A DNA stretch of 64,000 nt from Nocardia sp. BMG51109 (GTDB lineage: Bacteria > Actinomycetota > Actinomycetes > Mycobacteriales > Mycobacteriaceae). The position numbers and the translations under genes are program-made. Below the pieces are notes generated by a model. That model saw nothing but the letters and a program-made list of their open reading frames with translations, had not been told where the DNA came from and did not search any database. Below, one piece after another: positions 1 through 9,111 of the stretch. Numbering within the stretch: the stretch's first letter is position 1; each line of letters opens with the position of its first letter. The stretch spans positions 8,184,001-8,248,000 of the forward strand of contig NZ_JAFQ01000004.1 in the NCBI RefSeq assembly GCF_000526215.1, given 5' to 3'.

Positions 1-825
1 CATCTCGAGCCCACGTTCTCTCTGCGCCGTCTCGCCGGGGCGATCAACCCGCGCTCGCGCGTACCCATCGGCGGCAAGCGCATCCTGATCACCGGCGCCT
101 CCTCGGGCATCGGCCGGGTCGCCGCGATGCGGTTCGCCGAGGCGGGTGCCGAGGTCGTTCTCGTCGCCCGCCGGGAGAACGAACTGGAGGAGTTGCGCGA
201 CGACATCGTCGCGGCCGGCGGCCGGGCGGAATATCGCGCCTGCGATATCGCGGATACGGCGGATGTCGACAAACTCGTGCAGTGGGTGATCGACACCTTC
301 GACGGTATCGATGTGCTGATCAACAATGCCGCTCGCTCGATCCGGCGGCCGCTCGTCGATTCGTTCGACCGCTTCCATGATTTCGAACGAACCATGTCGG
401 TGAACTACTTCGGCGCCGTGCGCCTGACCATGGGTCTATTGCCTGCGATGCTCGATCGGAAAACGGGTCACATCATCAATGTCGGCACCTGGACGGTGGC
501 CATCGATACCGCCCCCAGATTCGCTGCCTATCACAGCTCCAAGGTGGCGCTGGCGGGATTCGGGCGGTGCATCGAAGCCGAACTCGGCAACCGGGGAATA
601 TATGTCACCGCCATCCATTATCCGCTGGTCAGCACGCCGATGAGCGCACCCACCGGCGATTTCGACAGGCTGGCGAAATTGACCCCGGAGGAGGCGGCGA
701 CATGGCTCGTCCGGGCCGTCGAGACGCGTCCCACCGAAATGGTCCCGCGCTATGCGGCGCTCATGCGGATGATGGGCTATGTGGCCCCGCGCGCGCTGGA
801 CAATTTCCTCCGCAACCGGACGTGA
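1..825 (+). CDS. SDR family oxidoreductase (5' end outside window)
   Basis: The reading frame is open from base 1, so the gene starts upstream; the first ATG (127) lies after the cofactor motif and is not the start. The Rossmann motif TGASSGIG is encoded at about 91-114. NNAA and the catalytic YHSSK motif follow, with an upstream Ser expected in the NVGTW segment. This identifies a classical short-chain dehydrogenase/reductase using NAD(P)H. The segment before the Rossmann motif suggests either an N-terminal extension or a fusion to another domain, as in mycobacterial acyl-CoA reductase proteins. The substrate cannot be read. The terpenoid genes that follow are convergent, so a role with them is only possible. 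Confidence 0.85.
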   Translation, partial: HLEPTFSLRRLAGAINPRSRVPIGGKRILITGASSGIGRVAAMRFAEAGAEVVLVARRENELEELRDDIVAAGGRAEYRACDIADTADVDKLVQWVIDTFDGIDVLINNAARSIRRPLVDSFDRFHDFERTMSVNYFGAVRLTMGLLPAMLDRKTGHIINVGTWTVAIDTAPRFAAYHSSKVALAGFGRCIEAELGNRGIYVTAIHYPLVSTPMSAPTGDFDRLAKLTPEEAATWLVRAVETRPTEMVPRYAALMRMMGYVAPRALDNFLRNRT

Positions 826-853
826 GGTCGGCTCGGCCCGGGCGGCGCGACCG

Positions 854-1912
854 TCAGCACGCCCGCCGCCCGACGAATTCCACCACCCGCACCAGTTCGG
901 CCGCGGCGACCGGATCGATCGCGATCTCGTCGACGGCCGCCAGCGCGCGACGGAGATGCGTCCGCGTCTGAGCCCTGGCCACGGTGCGGCCGCCGGCCGC
1001 ACCGATCAGGTCCGCCGCGCGGCGCAGCGCCTCGTTTCCGCCCGCGGATGCCGTGATCGAGTGGATGATTCGCCGTGCCGTCGCCTCGTCGCCCGACAGC
1101 GCGGCGACCACCGGCAGCGTCTTCTTGCGTTGTCGCAGATCGCTGTACACCGGCTTGCCGGTGACCGCGGGATCGCCCCAGATGCCCAGGAGATCGTCGA
1201 CACCCTGAAACGCGATCCCCAGGTCGCGCCCCAGCCGGTCCATCGCGGCGACCGTCGGCGCGGGCGCGCCACCGAACAGGGCGCCCAGCGCCATCGCACA
1301 TCCCAGCAGCGCACCGGTCTTGCCCGCGGCCATCGCGTTGTACTGCTCGACGGTCACCGCCTCGGGCCCCAGCCACGGCCGGGCTTCGAAGGCGGCGTCC
1401 TCGGCCTGCCCGTTCACCGCCGCGATCAGGGTCGAGGACAGCATGCGCAACGCCGGCGGCACCGTCGCGGCCGGATTCCGCGCCACCTCGTCGATCGAGA
1501 GGGCGAGCAGCGCGTCCCCCACCAGGATCGCGGGTTCGACGCCGAACGACTTCCAGACCGTGGCGCGATGGCGGCGTCGCTCGTCGCCGTCCATGATGTC
1601 GTCGTGCACCAGCGAGAACATGTGCAGTAGTTCGACCGCCGCCGCGGCGGGTACACCCGACTCCGGCGGCGAACCGACCGCCTCCGCCGCCAGCACCGCC
1701 AGTGCGGGCCGAAGACCCTTGCCGCCGTTGCCGATCAGCCGAGTGCCGTCCACGGTGTTCCAGCCGAAGGCGAACCCGGCAACGCGGCCGAGATCGGGAT
1801 GCAGCCGCCCTACGGCCTCGGCCAGCGCCGGCGTCACCAATCGGCGGCAGCGCTCGAGCGTGTCGGGGAAGGCCGGCTCCGATGCGGCGTACCGCGTCTC
1901 GGGCTCCGTCAT
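854..1912 (-). CDS. Polyprenyl (probably geranylgeranyl) diphosphate synthase
   Basis: This 352-residue trans-isoprenyl diphosphate synthase condenses IPP with allylic diphosphates in the cytoplasm. The first Asp-rich motif DDIMDGD lies near residue 106 and the second, DDLLGIWGD, near residue 239; both are needed for Mg-diphosphate binding. The overall length fits the IdsA/GGPP synthase group. Its ATG lies 4 bp after the stop of the terpene synthase-P450 gene, so the two are co-transcribed and probably translationally coupled. It most likely supplies GGPP or FPP to that cyclase. Chain length cannot be decided by eye; the residues just before the first Asp motif would set it. Confidence 0.88.
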   Translation of the reverse strand: MTEPETRYAASEPAFPDTLERCRRLVTPALAEAVGRLHPDLGRVAGFAFGWNTVDGTRLIGNGGKGLRPALAVLAAEAVGSPPESGVPAAAAVELLHMFSLVHDDIMDGDERRRHRATVWKSFGVEPAILVGDALLALSIDEVARNPAATVPPALRMLSSTLIAAVNGQAEDAAFEARPWLGPEAVTVEQYNAMAAGKTGALLGCAMALGALFGGAPAPTVAAMDRLGRDLGIAFQGVDDLLGIWGDPAVTGKPVYSDLRQRKKTLPVVAALSGDEATARRIIHSITASAGGNEALRRAADLIGAAGGRTVARAQTRTHLRRALAAVDEIAIDPVAAAELVRVVEFVGRRAC

Positions 1913-1916
1913 GGCC

Positions 1917-4451
1917 TCAGCCGATCGCGGCCGGGACGGGACCGGGAACGCGCCGGGACGGGCGCATCACCAGCGGGCCCGGGCCGAGCGAGGCCCGCGG
2001 ACGTAATACGCCGCGTTCGTGCCCCGGAACCGGGCGCAGGTACCACCGGCTCGCGATGATGGCCAGGCTGAGCGTCGTCTCGACCTGACCGAAATCCTCA
2101 CCGATGCATTTCCGGGACCCGGCGCCGAAGGGGACGGTGGTGCCCCGCGGCAGCGCCCGGACCCGATCGGGCAGCCATCGGTCGGGATCGAACCGGTCCG
2201 GCTCCTCGAAATACCGCGGGTTGCGGCCCATCGCGTACGGGCTGTACATGACGATCGCGCCCGGTTCGAGCCGGCGCCCGGCGAGTTCGGTGGCGTGCGT
2301 CGTGGTGCGGGTCAGCACCCAGGCCGGTGGATACATCCGCAGTGCCTCGGTGAGCACGCGCCAGGTGTAGTCGAGCGCGGGAACGTCGTCGACGGTCGGA
2401 ATGCGGCCGTCCAGTACGCGATCGAGCTCGGCATGCAGGCGCTGTTCCACCACCGGATGCTCGGTCAGGATGCTGAACGCCCAGGACAGGATGTTGCCGG
2501 TGGTCTCGGTGCCGCCGATCAGCAGCGTCATGACCTGGTCGTAGATCTCGTCGTCGGAGAGGCCCGGCCCGGCGTCCTGCTCCGGGGGCGCGACCAGGAT
2601 CGACAGCAGGGTGTCCGATGCGCCGGTGCCGGCGCGGAGGCTGCCGAGGGCCTCCCCGACCACGGCGTGCATCCGGGCGCGAACCTGCTCGTACCGCCGA
2701 TTCTCCGCCAGGGGCAGCCGCTCCTTCACCCCCAGCGGCGCGACCATCCGCTGGTAGACGCCGCGCATGATGATCGGCATGCAGTGCGCCACTTCCTGAA
2801 TCGCGCGACGGCTGGCCGTCATCCCGAACAGGGTCCGGGCGGTAACGCGCAGCGTCAGCGCGTGCATGGCCTCGTTGACATCGAAGGGCACACCCTCGCA
2901 CCACTCCGCCGACAGCTCATCGATCTCCTCGGCCATCACGGCCGCGTACGCCGGGATCCGGGCCCGATGGAAGGCCGGCTGCAGGTGCCGGCGTTGCGTC
3001 CGGTGATCGCTCCAGTTCGAACTCACCAGCCCGTTCCCGACCAGCATCCGGGCCCGCTCGAACAGCGGGCCGCCCTTGTCGTAGGTGCGCGATTCGGTGA
3101 GGACGTGGTTGACCAGGTCGGGATGGCAGGCGAGGTAGGCCCGCTTGGGCCCGATCCGGACCTCCACCAGATCGCCCCGGGCGGGCAGGGAGGCAACGAA
3201 TTCCAGCGGATCGCGCCACAGCCGCAGCGCGTGACCGAGCATCGGCAACGCATCGGGCGCCGTGGCGAACGTCCAGTGCCGGTCCGCGTTCTCGCGCCGG
3301 GACTTCCGGCCGGGCCGCGGGGACGGCCTCTCCCGGACGCTCGGCTCACCGTGGGAGACCGGGCATTCCGCCGGTGCGGCGATCTCGGGCGCGATCTCGG
3401 GCCGCTCCGGGGTCTCCCGGAAGCGCGTCACCGGAGCGTCGAGATCGAGCCAGCCGTGCGTGGTTCCGTCCCACACCGACCCGTCACCGAAGTACCGCGG
3501 GGTGAGATATTCGAACTCCTGGCTGCCGCCGATCAGATGATCGAGCCCGGACAGGTAGGCGCGCACCGCCCGATCGCCGCCGAGCGGCCCGGCCAGAATC
3601 TCGTCCCGGGCCCGCAGATACGCCCGCTCGTGCCGCTCGACGAGCTCGCCCAGCCTGTCGACGGCCCGCTGCGGGCCGAGGCCCTCCCGCTCGATCAGGC
3701 TGCGGACCACCGTCATCTTGTCGTCCTGGGCGCGCTCCTTACGCCAGGACAGCAGATCGTTGACGATGATCATCTGCCGCATGCCGTGGGTATGGACCTC
3801 CCCCAGGGCCTTTCGGTGCTCGCTCATGTCCACGGCGGCGCCGTACTCCGTCATCAGCTCGATGAATTCGCATCCGAAGCTGTCCAGCCGCACCGCCAGG
3901 CACTCCTCGTAGCCGGGCGCCTCCCCGGCCAGCTTGGCGTGGATCTCCACCGCGCAGCCCCGCAGGAACGCCGCCAGGCTCTCCCCGAAGCGCCCCACCT
4001 GGGCGGGGGTGAGCCCCGGGCTGATCCGCGACCACAGGTCCTTGGCCGCTCGCCGATACGCGAGCGCATCGGCCGGACCGTCCGCATCGGCCGGGCCGAC
4101 AGGATCGCCGAATTCCGCCACGATTCCGGCGAAGACCGCACCGGCCCGCTCATCGCTCTCCCCCAGCGCGGCACGATCGGAGACCGAACTGTCGATGACC
4201 GTGACGTACTGGTACCAATCCGCGATGTCCTGTGCGCGCTGGGCCTCCGCGTGCGGAACCGTCAGCGGACCGTAGATTCCGTTGCGCTGCCGCAGGAACC
4301 GCAGCAGCTCCCCCTCGCCGGCGAAGCAGTCGCCCAGCATCCGCCGGACCCAGCCGTTGGACGCGATCTCGATCTGCGCCGCCTTCGGATGGTAGGCAAC
4401 CGGCAACAGCCTCGGCAGTTGCGGCATGAACAGCTGACTCGTCGCTACCAC
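1917..4451 (-). CDS. Terpene synthase-cytochrome P450 fusion
   Basis: One uninterrupted frame encodes a class I terpene cyclase (about 1-370) joined by a charged linker to a P450 (about 385-844). In the cyclase the Asp-rich motif reads DSSVSD (87-92) instead of DDxxD/E. The NSE triad NDLLSWRKE (about 229) is intact and an RY pair lies near the domain end. The P450 has the I-helix GGTETT (about 648), ExxR as EALR (about 700) and the haem loop FGAGSRKCIG (Cys about 781). The start is taken as GTG 4451, preceded by GAGGGGG; a longer frame to 4520 would overlap the upstream gene by 56 bp. The expected role is to cyclise a C15/C20 diphosphate and oxidise the product in one chain. Confidence 0.88.
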   Translation of the reverse strand: MVATSQLFMPQLPRLLPVAYHPKAAQIEIASNGWVRRMLGDCFAGEGELLRFLRQRNGIYGPLTVPHAEAQRAQDIADWYQYVTVIDSSVSDRAALGESDERAGAVFAGIVAEFGDPVGPADADGPADALAYRRAAKDLWSRISPGLTPAQVGRFGESLAAFLRGCAVEIHAKLAGEAPGYEECLAVRLDSFGCEFIELMTEYGAAVDMSEHRKALGEVHTHGMRQMIIVNDLLSWRKERAQDDKMTVVRSLIEREGLGPQRAVDRLGELVERHERAYLRARDEILAGPLGGDRAVRAYLSGLDHLIGGSQEFEYLTPRYFGDGSVWDGTTHGWLDLDAPVTRFRETPERPEIAPEIAAPAECPVSHGEPSVRERPSPRPGRKSRRENADRHWTFATAPDALPMLGHALRLWRDPLEFVASLPARGDLVEVRIGPKRAYLACHPDLVNHVLTESRTYDKGGPLFERARMLVGNGLVSSNWSDHRTQRRHLQPAFHRARIPAYAAVMAEEIDELSAEWCEGVPFDVNEAMHALTLRVTARTLFGMTASRRAIQEVAHCMPIIMRGVYQRMVAPLGVKERLPLAENRRYEQVRARMHAVVGEALGSLRAGTGASDTLLSILVAPPEQDAGPGLSDDEIYDQVMTLLIGGTETTGNILSWAFSILTEHPVVEQRLHAELDRVLDGRIPTVDDVPALDYTWRVLTEALRMYPPAWVLTRTTTHATELAGRRLEPGAIVMYSPYAMGRNPRYFEEPDRFDPDRWLPDRVRALPRGTTVPFGAGSRKCIGEDFGQVETTLSLAIIASRWYLRPVPGHERGVLRPRASLGPGPLVMRPSRRVPGPVPAAIG

Positions 4452-4464
4452 GTCCCGATCCCCC

Positions 4465-5655
4465 TCAGTCCGGAAATCTCTTCTCGAGTTCTGCCGATAT
4501 GTGCGCCCAGTTCTCGGCACATTTACCGGCCAGGTCGGCGATCAGCCGCACGCTGTGGTCGGGCGCCGAACCGACGATCTGGGCGCAGTCGTCGGCGTCG
4601 ACGATGTGCAGGCGCAGCCAGCGCAGCAGCTGACGGCCGGAATCGCTGTGCCGCAACGACGGATCCCGGCCCAGCGTCTGCAGCGCCTCGCCGATTTCGA
4701 CGGGTTCGGCGTACTGCCGTCGCCTCGGCTGCGCCTCCTCCCCGCCCGCGCGGCGGCCGCCGTTCGCGCGCGGCAGTGCCGGATCCTCGCCGCGCCGCAG
4801 GCGCTCCCGGACGTCGCGCACGGTGCCGGGCGAGATACCCGCCGCCCGCGCCACCTCTCGCAGCGAGGCATCCGGGCGGTTACCGATCAATTCGGCCGCG
4901 AGCCGCCGGCCGACCGCGGCGGACAGCGGCCGGACCCGTCCGTCCTGACCGATCCGGTTGTGCAAGTGCGGATCTTCCTCGGTTGGCCGCACCCTGATGT
5001 GCCGGACCGTCTTCGGCGACAGGCCCGTCGACCGCGCGATCATCCGATCCGACCAGTCCCGGTGTGCCTCGATGATCTTGGCGGCCGCGGCGCGGCGGTC
5101 GGCCAGCGACAGCGGCAGCCCGTGGTCGATATTGGCCTCGACGGCGAGCACGAAGGCCGACTCCGCCGACCCGTCGAAGAAGAGGGCCTCGATCTCCGTC
5201 CAGCCCTTGTGCACGGCCGCGTGCACGCGGTGCACGCCGTCGATCACGCGCATGGTCTGCCGGTGCACGAGTATCGGCGGCAGTTCGGCATCCGTCTCGG
5301 CCAGGCGCAGCGTGTGTGCCCGGTCCTCCCCCGCCAGCCGAGGCGAATCCGACAGCACCAACGCGGATATGCGTACCCACTCCGTCGTGCTCGGTCCGTC
5401 CACCGGCCGCAGATGGGCCAGATTCGAACCGATCTGTGAGACCTCTCCGCCGGCTGTCACACCTCTGCCCGCCCGCCGGGCCGGCCCGCCGTGTGCCGCC
5501 GGGTAACGGCCGTGCCGCTGCACGCTCGGCTGCACGTCGATCGTCGAACGATGTCCTGAATGTGATTGTGAGCGAACACGGATGGGCATAACCCAGAGGT
5601 GCGGTCCGGACGGTCGAGCATCGGTGACTCCATCCTGCCCCGGGCTGCGGGGCAC
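4465..5655 (-). CDS. StrR/NovG-like ParB-fold transcriptional activator
   Basis: The protein has a ParB/sulfiredoxin-like N-terminal domain (segments SPRLAGE, LPPILVHR, MRVIDGVHR) followed by helix-turn-helix segments (SDRMIARSTGLSPKTVRHIR and a second HTH, SLREVARAAGISPGTVRDVR). This arrangement is that of StrR, the streptomycin-cluster activator, and NovG. It is the first gene of a minus-strand unit with the cyclase-P450 and the prenyl synthase, and its stop overlaps the RBS region of the next gene. It is therefore probably the pathway-specific activator. The N-terminal 60-70 residues look non-coding, so the true start may be one of several GTG codons between about 5450 and 5655. Confidence 0.85.
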   Translation of the reverse strand: MPRSPGQDGVTDARPSGPHLWVMPIRVRSQSHSGHRSTIDVQPSVQRHGRYPAAHGGPARRAGRGVTAGGEVSQIGSNLAHLRPVDGPSTTEWVRISALVLSDSPRLAGEDRAHTLRLAETDAELPPILVHRQTMRVIDGVHRVHAAVHKGWTEIEALFFDGSAESAFVLAVEANIDHGLPLSLADRRAAAAKIIEAHRDWSDRMIARSTGLSPKTVRHIRVRPTEEDPHLHNRIGQDGRVRPLSAAVGRRLAAELIGNRPDASLREVARAAGISPGTVRDVRERLRRGEDPALPRANGGRRAGGEEAQPRRRQYAEPVEIGEALQTLGRDPSLRHSDSGRQLLRWLRLHIVDADDCAQIVGSAPDHSVRLIADLAGKCAENWAHISAELEKRFPD

Positions 5656-5874
5656 CTAGCGGATGTCGGCGGGGTGACTCGGCGCTGAGCACGCGATCGC
5701 AGTATCGTGACGGCCGCGTACATATCGCTGTCATCTCGCCTTCCAGGCCCGCCACCTGCCCGTATTTTTTTCGGCTCGTAGGTGTCACCGCTCGTCGTTA
5801 TGATCTTCCGGAGCCCGACGCCAAGGGGGTCGACTCGGGTTCGCACACGGAATCGGGACCAGGGGGCGACCACT
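5656..5874. promoter_or_regulatory. Divergent promoter region with candidate SARP repeats
   Basis: This region separates the StrR-like gene from the AfsR-like gene. A -10-like TATGAT lies at 5799-5804 facing the SARP gene. Two direct GCTCGT repeats sit at 5774 and 5790, 16 bp apart, just upstream of it. SARP proteins bind heptamer direct repeats close to the -10 element, so autoregulation is plausible. The binding-site reading is by eye only. Confidence 0.3.
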
Positions 5875-8800
5875 ATGGACGATTCGGCGAACGCGGAAGA
5901 CCTGCGCTACCGAGTGCTGGGTCCGCTCAAGGCCTGGCGCGCCGGGCAGGAGATAGAGATACGGTCGGGCAAACAACGAATCACGTTGGCGGTGTTGCTG
6001 ATCAACATCAACCGCCCGGTTTCGCCGGCCACGATCGTCGACGCGGTCTGGGAGGGCTCCCCACCGCGCGACCCGCGCAATACGGTGCAGACCACCATCA
6101 GCCGGCTGCGCCAGACGCTGCAGCCGGGCTGCGCCCCCGGCGCCCCGAACGCGACCCTGGTCTTCGCCGACGGCGGGTACCTGCTCCGCGGCCACCCCGC
6201 CACCGTCGACGTCACCCTCTTCCGGCGGCATCTCGCCCAGGCGCGAGATCACCAGGCGCACGGCCGGTCCGGGCAAGCGCAGCGCGAGGTCGAGGCGGCG
6301 CTGGCACTGTGGAATGGCGAACCGTTCACCGGCCTCGACAGCACGCTGTTCCAGGCCGACCGGCAACGGCTGCACGAGGAGTACCTGACCGCGGTGGAGC
6401 TGAACGCCCAGCTTCGGATGGACCGGGGAGAGCATCTCGAGGCGATCGCCGACCTGGCCCGCCTGCGGTCCGAACATCCTCTGCGGGAACGGTTTCGGGC
6501 GCTGTACATGCTCGCGCTGTATCGCGCGGATCGGCGCAGCGAGGCCCTGCTCGAGTTCCACGACGCCCGTCGCGCCCTCGCCGACGAACTCGGCATCGAT
6601 CCCGGACCGGAACTGCGCCGGCTGAATCAGCACATCCTCGAGAGCATGCCCGAACCGGCCGACCATACGTCCAGGCCGGCACGGCCGCCCGTCCTCGAGT
6701 CTGCGCCGGCTGCGTCCCCGGCGGCGCCCGCCGAAGCACGGGCACCCGCCCGGATGCCGGCGATCCCCGACCCCAGGCCGATCCCCGACCCCAGGCCGGT
6801 CCCCGACCCACCGGTCGACGGCGCACCACGGGCAGCCGGCGCACCACGACAGACATCCGAACCGCAACCGGTGCCCTCCGATCCGCAGGCATCCACCGAA
6901 CCACCGGCATCCACCGAACCGGCATCCACCGAATCGTCGGAATCCACCGAATCCTCAGCGGACCAGGGGCTTCCACCGACCGTCCTGAGCGATCCCCGTC
7001 TGGACCGGGCGGCCCGCGAACTGGCGACGGCGGTGGCCCAGCAGTGGCGGGCGGAGGCGGAGTTCCGGTCCCTGCGCCGGCCCGAGCCGGTGCGCCTGCG
7101 CTGGTCGAGCACCAGCCGGCCGGTCAGCGCCACCGCCGCCGCGGTGCTCGGCGAGAAGACCGCCCCCGACGGGGGCGGGCCGTTGAAGCTGTACGGCGAT
7201 CTCAGCGATCTGGTCGACCAGTACCGACGGCTGCCCGCGCGGCAGCTGGTGGTGCTCGGCGAGGCCGGCGCCGGTAAGACGGTCCTGGCGATACTCCTTA
7301 CCCTCGGCCTGCTCGACGATCCGCTGCCGGGCCAACCGGTTCCGGTGCTGATGCCGCTGTCGTCCTGGAATCCGCGCCGCGAGCATCTGCACACCTGGCT
7401 GGCCCGCGAGCTCGTGGAAAACTATCCGGGCCTGGCGAATACGGCCGCCTACGGGCCCGACGCCGCGACCCGGCTGGTGATCGAGAGCCGGGTGCTCCCG
7501 ATCCTCGACGGTCTGGACGAGATGCCGCTCGAGCTGCGCGCCGCGGCGATCGACGCGCTCGACCAGGCGATCGCCGGTGAGCGTCCGCTGGTGGTCACCT
7601 GCCGCAGCACCGAATACGAACAGGCCGCCCGGCACGGCGGCGCCTTCCTGGCGCGCGCCGCGGTGGTGGAGATCGAACCGGTCGCGGTGCGGGACGCCAT
7701 CGGCTTCTTCGCCTCCCGCAAGCGCAGCGACGACACCCGGTGCCAGGCCGTCATCGACCACCTCGAACAACACCCCGAAGGCGCACTCGCCCAAGCGCTG
7801 TCGACCCCGCTGATGGTCGATCTGGCGAGCACCGCCTACGCCGCACCCGGCACCGACCCCACCGAACTCTGCGATACGACACGGTTCGCCGATCGCGCCT
7901 CGATAGAGGACCACCTGCTCGGAAACTATCTGTCCGCGGTGTACTCCCCGGATCCGCTGCCACCGACCCCCGGCAGCCGCACCTGCCTGCGGCGCCCCTA
8001 CGCACCGCGGCAGGCCCAGCGCTGGCTGACCTTCCTCGCCGGTCATCTGGAACGCCGGCAGACGCCGGATCTGACCTGGTGGCACCTGGTCGACACGATC
8101 CCCCGGCCGGTCCGGGGCATCCTCTTCGCGGCGCTGCCCACGCTGCTCTACACCCTCACCGGCTGGCTCGCCGGCGGACCGCGCGTCGCGCTGGTGTATG
8201 CGCTGGCCTTCGGCCTGTCCATCGGCGTCACCAACGCGTTCGGTACCCGGCCGAGCCCGCGGCGCGTACAGATCCGGTACAGCGGCCTCACCAAATGGAA
8301 TTTCAACCGGGCCACCCTCGGCCGGTTCGCCCGCGGCGCCGTCCCCGCCGCGGCCCTCGCCCTCGGCTGGGATCTACCGGCCGGCCCGCTCCTGGTGGTG
8401 TTCGTCCTGTTCGCACTGGGCCTGAGCCTGCAGGGATGGCTGGCCGACCCGTCCGACGTCCAACGGGTCACGGGCCCCGGCGATGTCGTCCGCCAGGACC
8501 GCCTCGCGACCCTGGCCCACGCCCTGTCCTGCGCGTTGTTCCTGGGGACCTTCTACGGCGCCGCGGCCACCTACAAACCGGATCTCCCCAGCCACGGCGA
8601 GTTGATCAGCACCGGGCTCGACGGCATGTTCAACCTCGGATACCTGCTGCCCGCCGGGCTGATCGGCGCGCTGCTCGGCTACCTGGTGTTCGGCCGGCTC
8701 GGCTGCGTGGCCTACGGGCTCGCGGTCGCCGTCTCGTCGAGCACGGTGATTCCGCGCGCGGAGACGATCGAACACGGGCTGCTGCTCGGCGGCCTCTACG

Positions 8801-9111
8801 GCGTCGCGAGCGGGTTGACCATCGTCTTCGCCCGCGCCTGGGGCGCCCTGCTGCTCGCCCGGATCTGGTTGGCGCTGCGCCACCACGCTCCCCTGCGGAT
8901 CATGCGCTTCCTGCAGGACGCCCACCGCCGCGGCGTGCTGCGCCAAACCGGGCCCGTCTACCAGTACCGGCACGCCCGGCTCCAGCAGCATCTGGTGACC
9001 GCACCCGGTTCCGCCGTTCCGGACGACGACCCCGCCCCGGCGCCGGCAACCGGCGAAGAGTCGCCGCCACCGCCCGCGGACCTCAGCGATGGCGGCCGTG
9101 CCGCAGCCTGA
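5875..9111 (+). CDS. AfsR-like SARP regulator with NACHT-type ATPase and membrane domain
   Basis: This 1078-residue protein has four parts. A winged-helix DNA-binding domain spans about 10-95 and a BTAD all-helical domain about 100-245. A Pro/Glu/Ser-rich linker with internal repeats follows. The NTPase has Walker A GEAGAGKT (about 462) and Walker B ILDGLDEM (about 542). From about 745 to 1040 there are several hydrophobic stretches that look like membrane helices, where AfsR would carry TPRs. ATG 5875 is preferred over the frame-opening GTG at 5782 because AGGGGGCG precedes it. It lies divergent to the StrR-like gene, so it probably co-regulates the terpenoid operon. The membrane part suggests signal reception at the cell surface. 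Confidence 0.85.
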   Translation: MDDSANAEDLRYRVLGPLKAWRAGQEIEIRSGKQRITLAVLLININRPVSPATIVDAVWEGSPPRDPRNTVQTTISRLRQTLQPGCAPGAPNATLVFADGGYLLRGHPATVDVTLFRRHLAQARDHQAHGRSGQAQREVEAALALWNGEPFTGLDSTLFQADRQRLHEEYLTAVELNAQLRMDRGEHLEAIADLARLRSEHPLRERFRALYMLALYRADRRSEALLEFHDARRALADELGIDPGPELRRLNQHILESMPEPADHTSRPARPPVLESAPAASPAAPAEARAPARMPAIPDPRPIPDPRPVPDPPVDGAPRAAGAPRQTSEPQPVPSDPQASTEPPASTEPASTESSESTESSADQGLPPTVLSDPRLDRAARELATAVAQQWRAEAEFRSLRRPEPVRLRWSSTSRPVSATAAAVLGEKTAPDGGGPLKLYGDLSDLVDQYRRLPARQLVVLGEAGAGKTVLAILLTLGLLDDPLPGQPVPVLMPLSSWNPRREHLHTWLARELVENYPGLANTAAYGPDAATRLVIESRVLPILDGLDEMPLELRAAAIDALDQAIAGERPLVVTCRSTEYEQAARHGGAFLARAAVVEIEPVAVRDAIGFFASRKRSDDTRCQAVIDHLEQHPEGALAQALSTPLMVDLASTAYAAPGTDPTELCDTTRFADRASIEDHLLGNYLSAVYSPDPLPPTPGSRTCLRRPYAPRQAQRWLTFLAGHLERRQTPDLTWWHLVDTIPRPVRGILFAALPTLLYTLTGWLAGGPRVALVYALAFGLSIGVTNAFGTRPSPRRVQIRYSGLTKWNFNRATLGRFARGAVPAAALALGWDLPAGPLLVVFVLFALGLSLQGWLADPSDVQRVTGPGDVVRQDRLATLAHALSCALFLGTFYGAAATYKPDLPSHGELISTGLDGMFNLGYLLPAGLIGALLGYLVFGRLGCVAYGLAVAVSSSTVIPRAETIEHGLLLGGLYGVASGLTIVFARAWGALLLARIWLALRHHAPLRIMRFLQDAHRRGVLRQTGPVYQYRHARLQQHLVTAPGSAVPDDDPAPAPATGEESPPPPADLSDGGRAAA
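6765..6960 (+). repeat. In-frame tandem repeats in the SARP linker
   Basis: An 18-bp unit, GATCCCCGACCCCAGGCC, occurs about two and a half times from about 6772, coding for IPDPRP repeats. Further on, several GCATCCACCGAA-type units code for repeated STEP/STES segments. They form a flexible linker between the BTAD and ATPase domains and could vary in length between strains. Confidence 0.7.

Noticed and set aside
2019..4997. Long plus-strand frame of 992 codons opposite the cyclase-P450 gene
   Set aside because: It is a GC-bias shadow: low-complexity Arg/Pro/Gly composition, no domain, and the opposite strand carries clear cyclase and P450 motifs.
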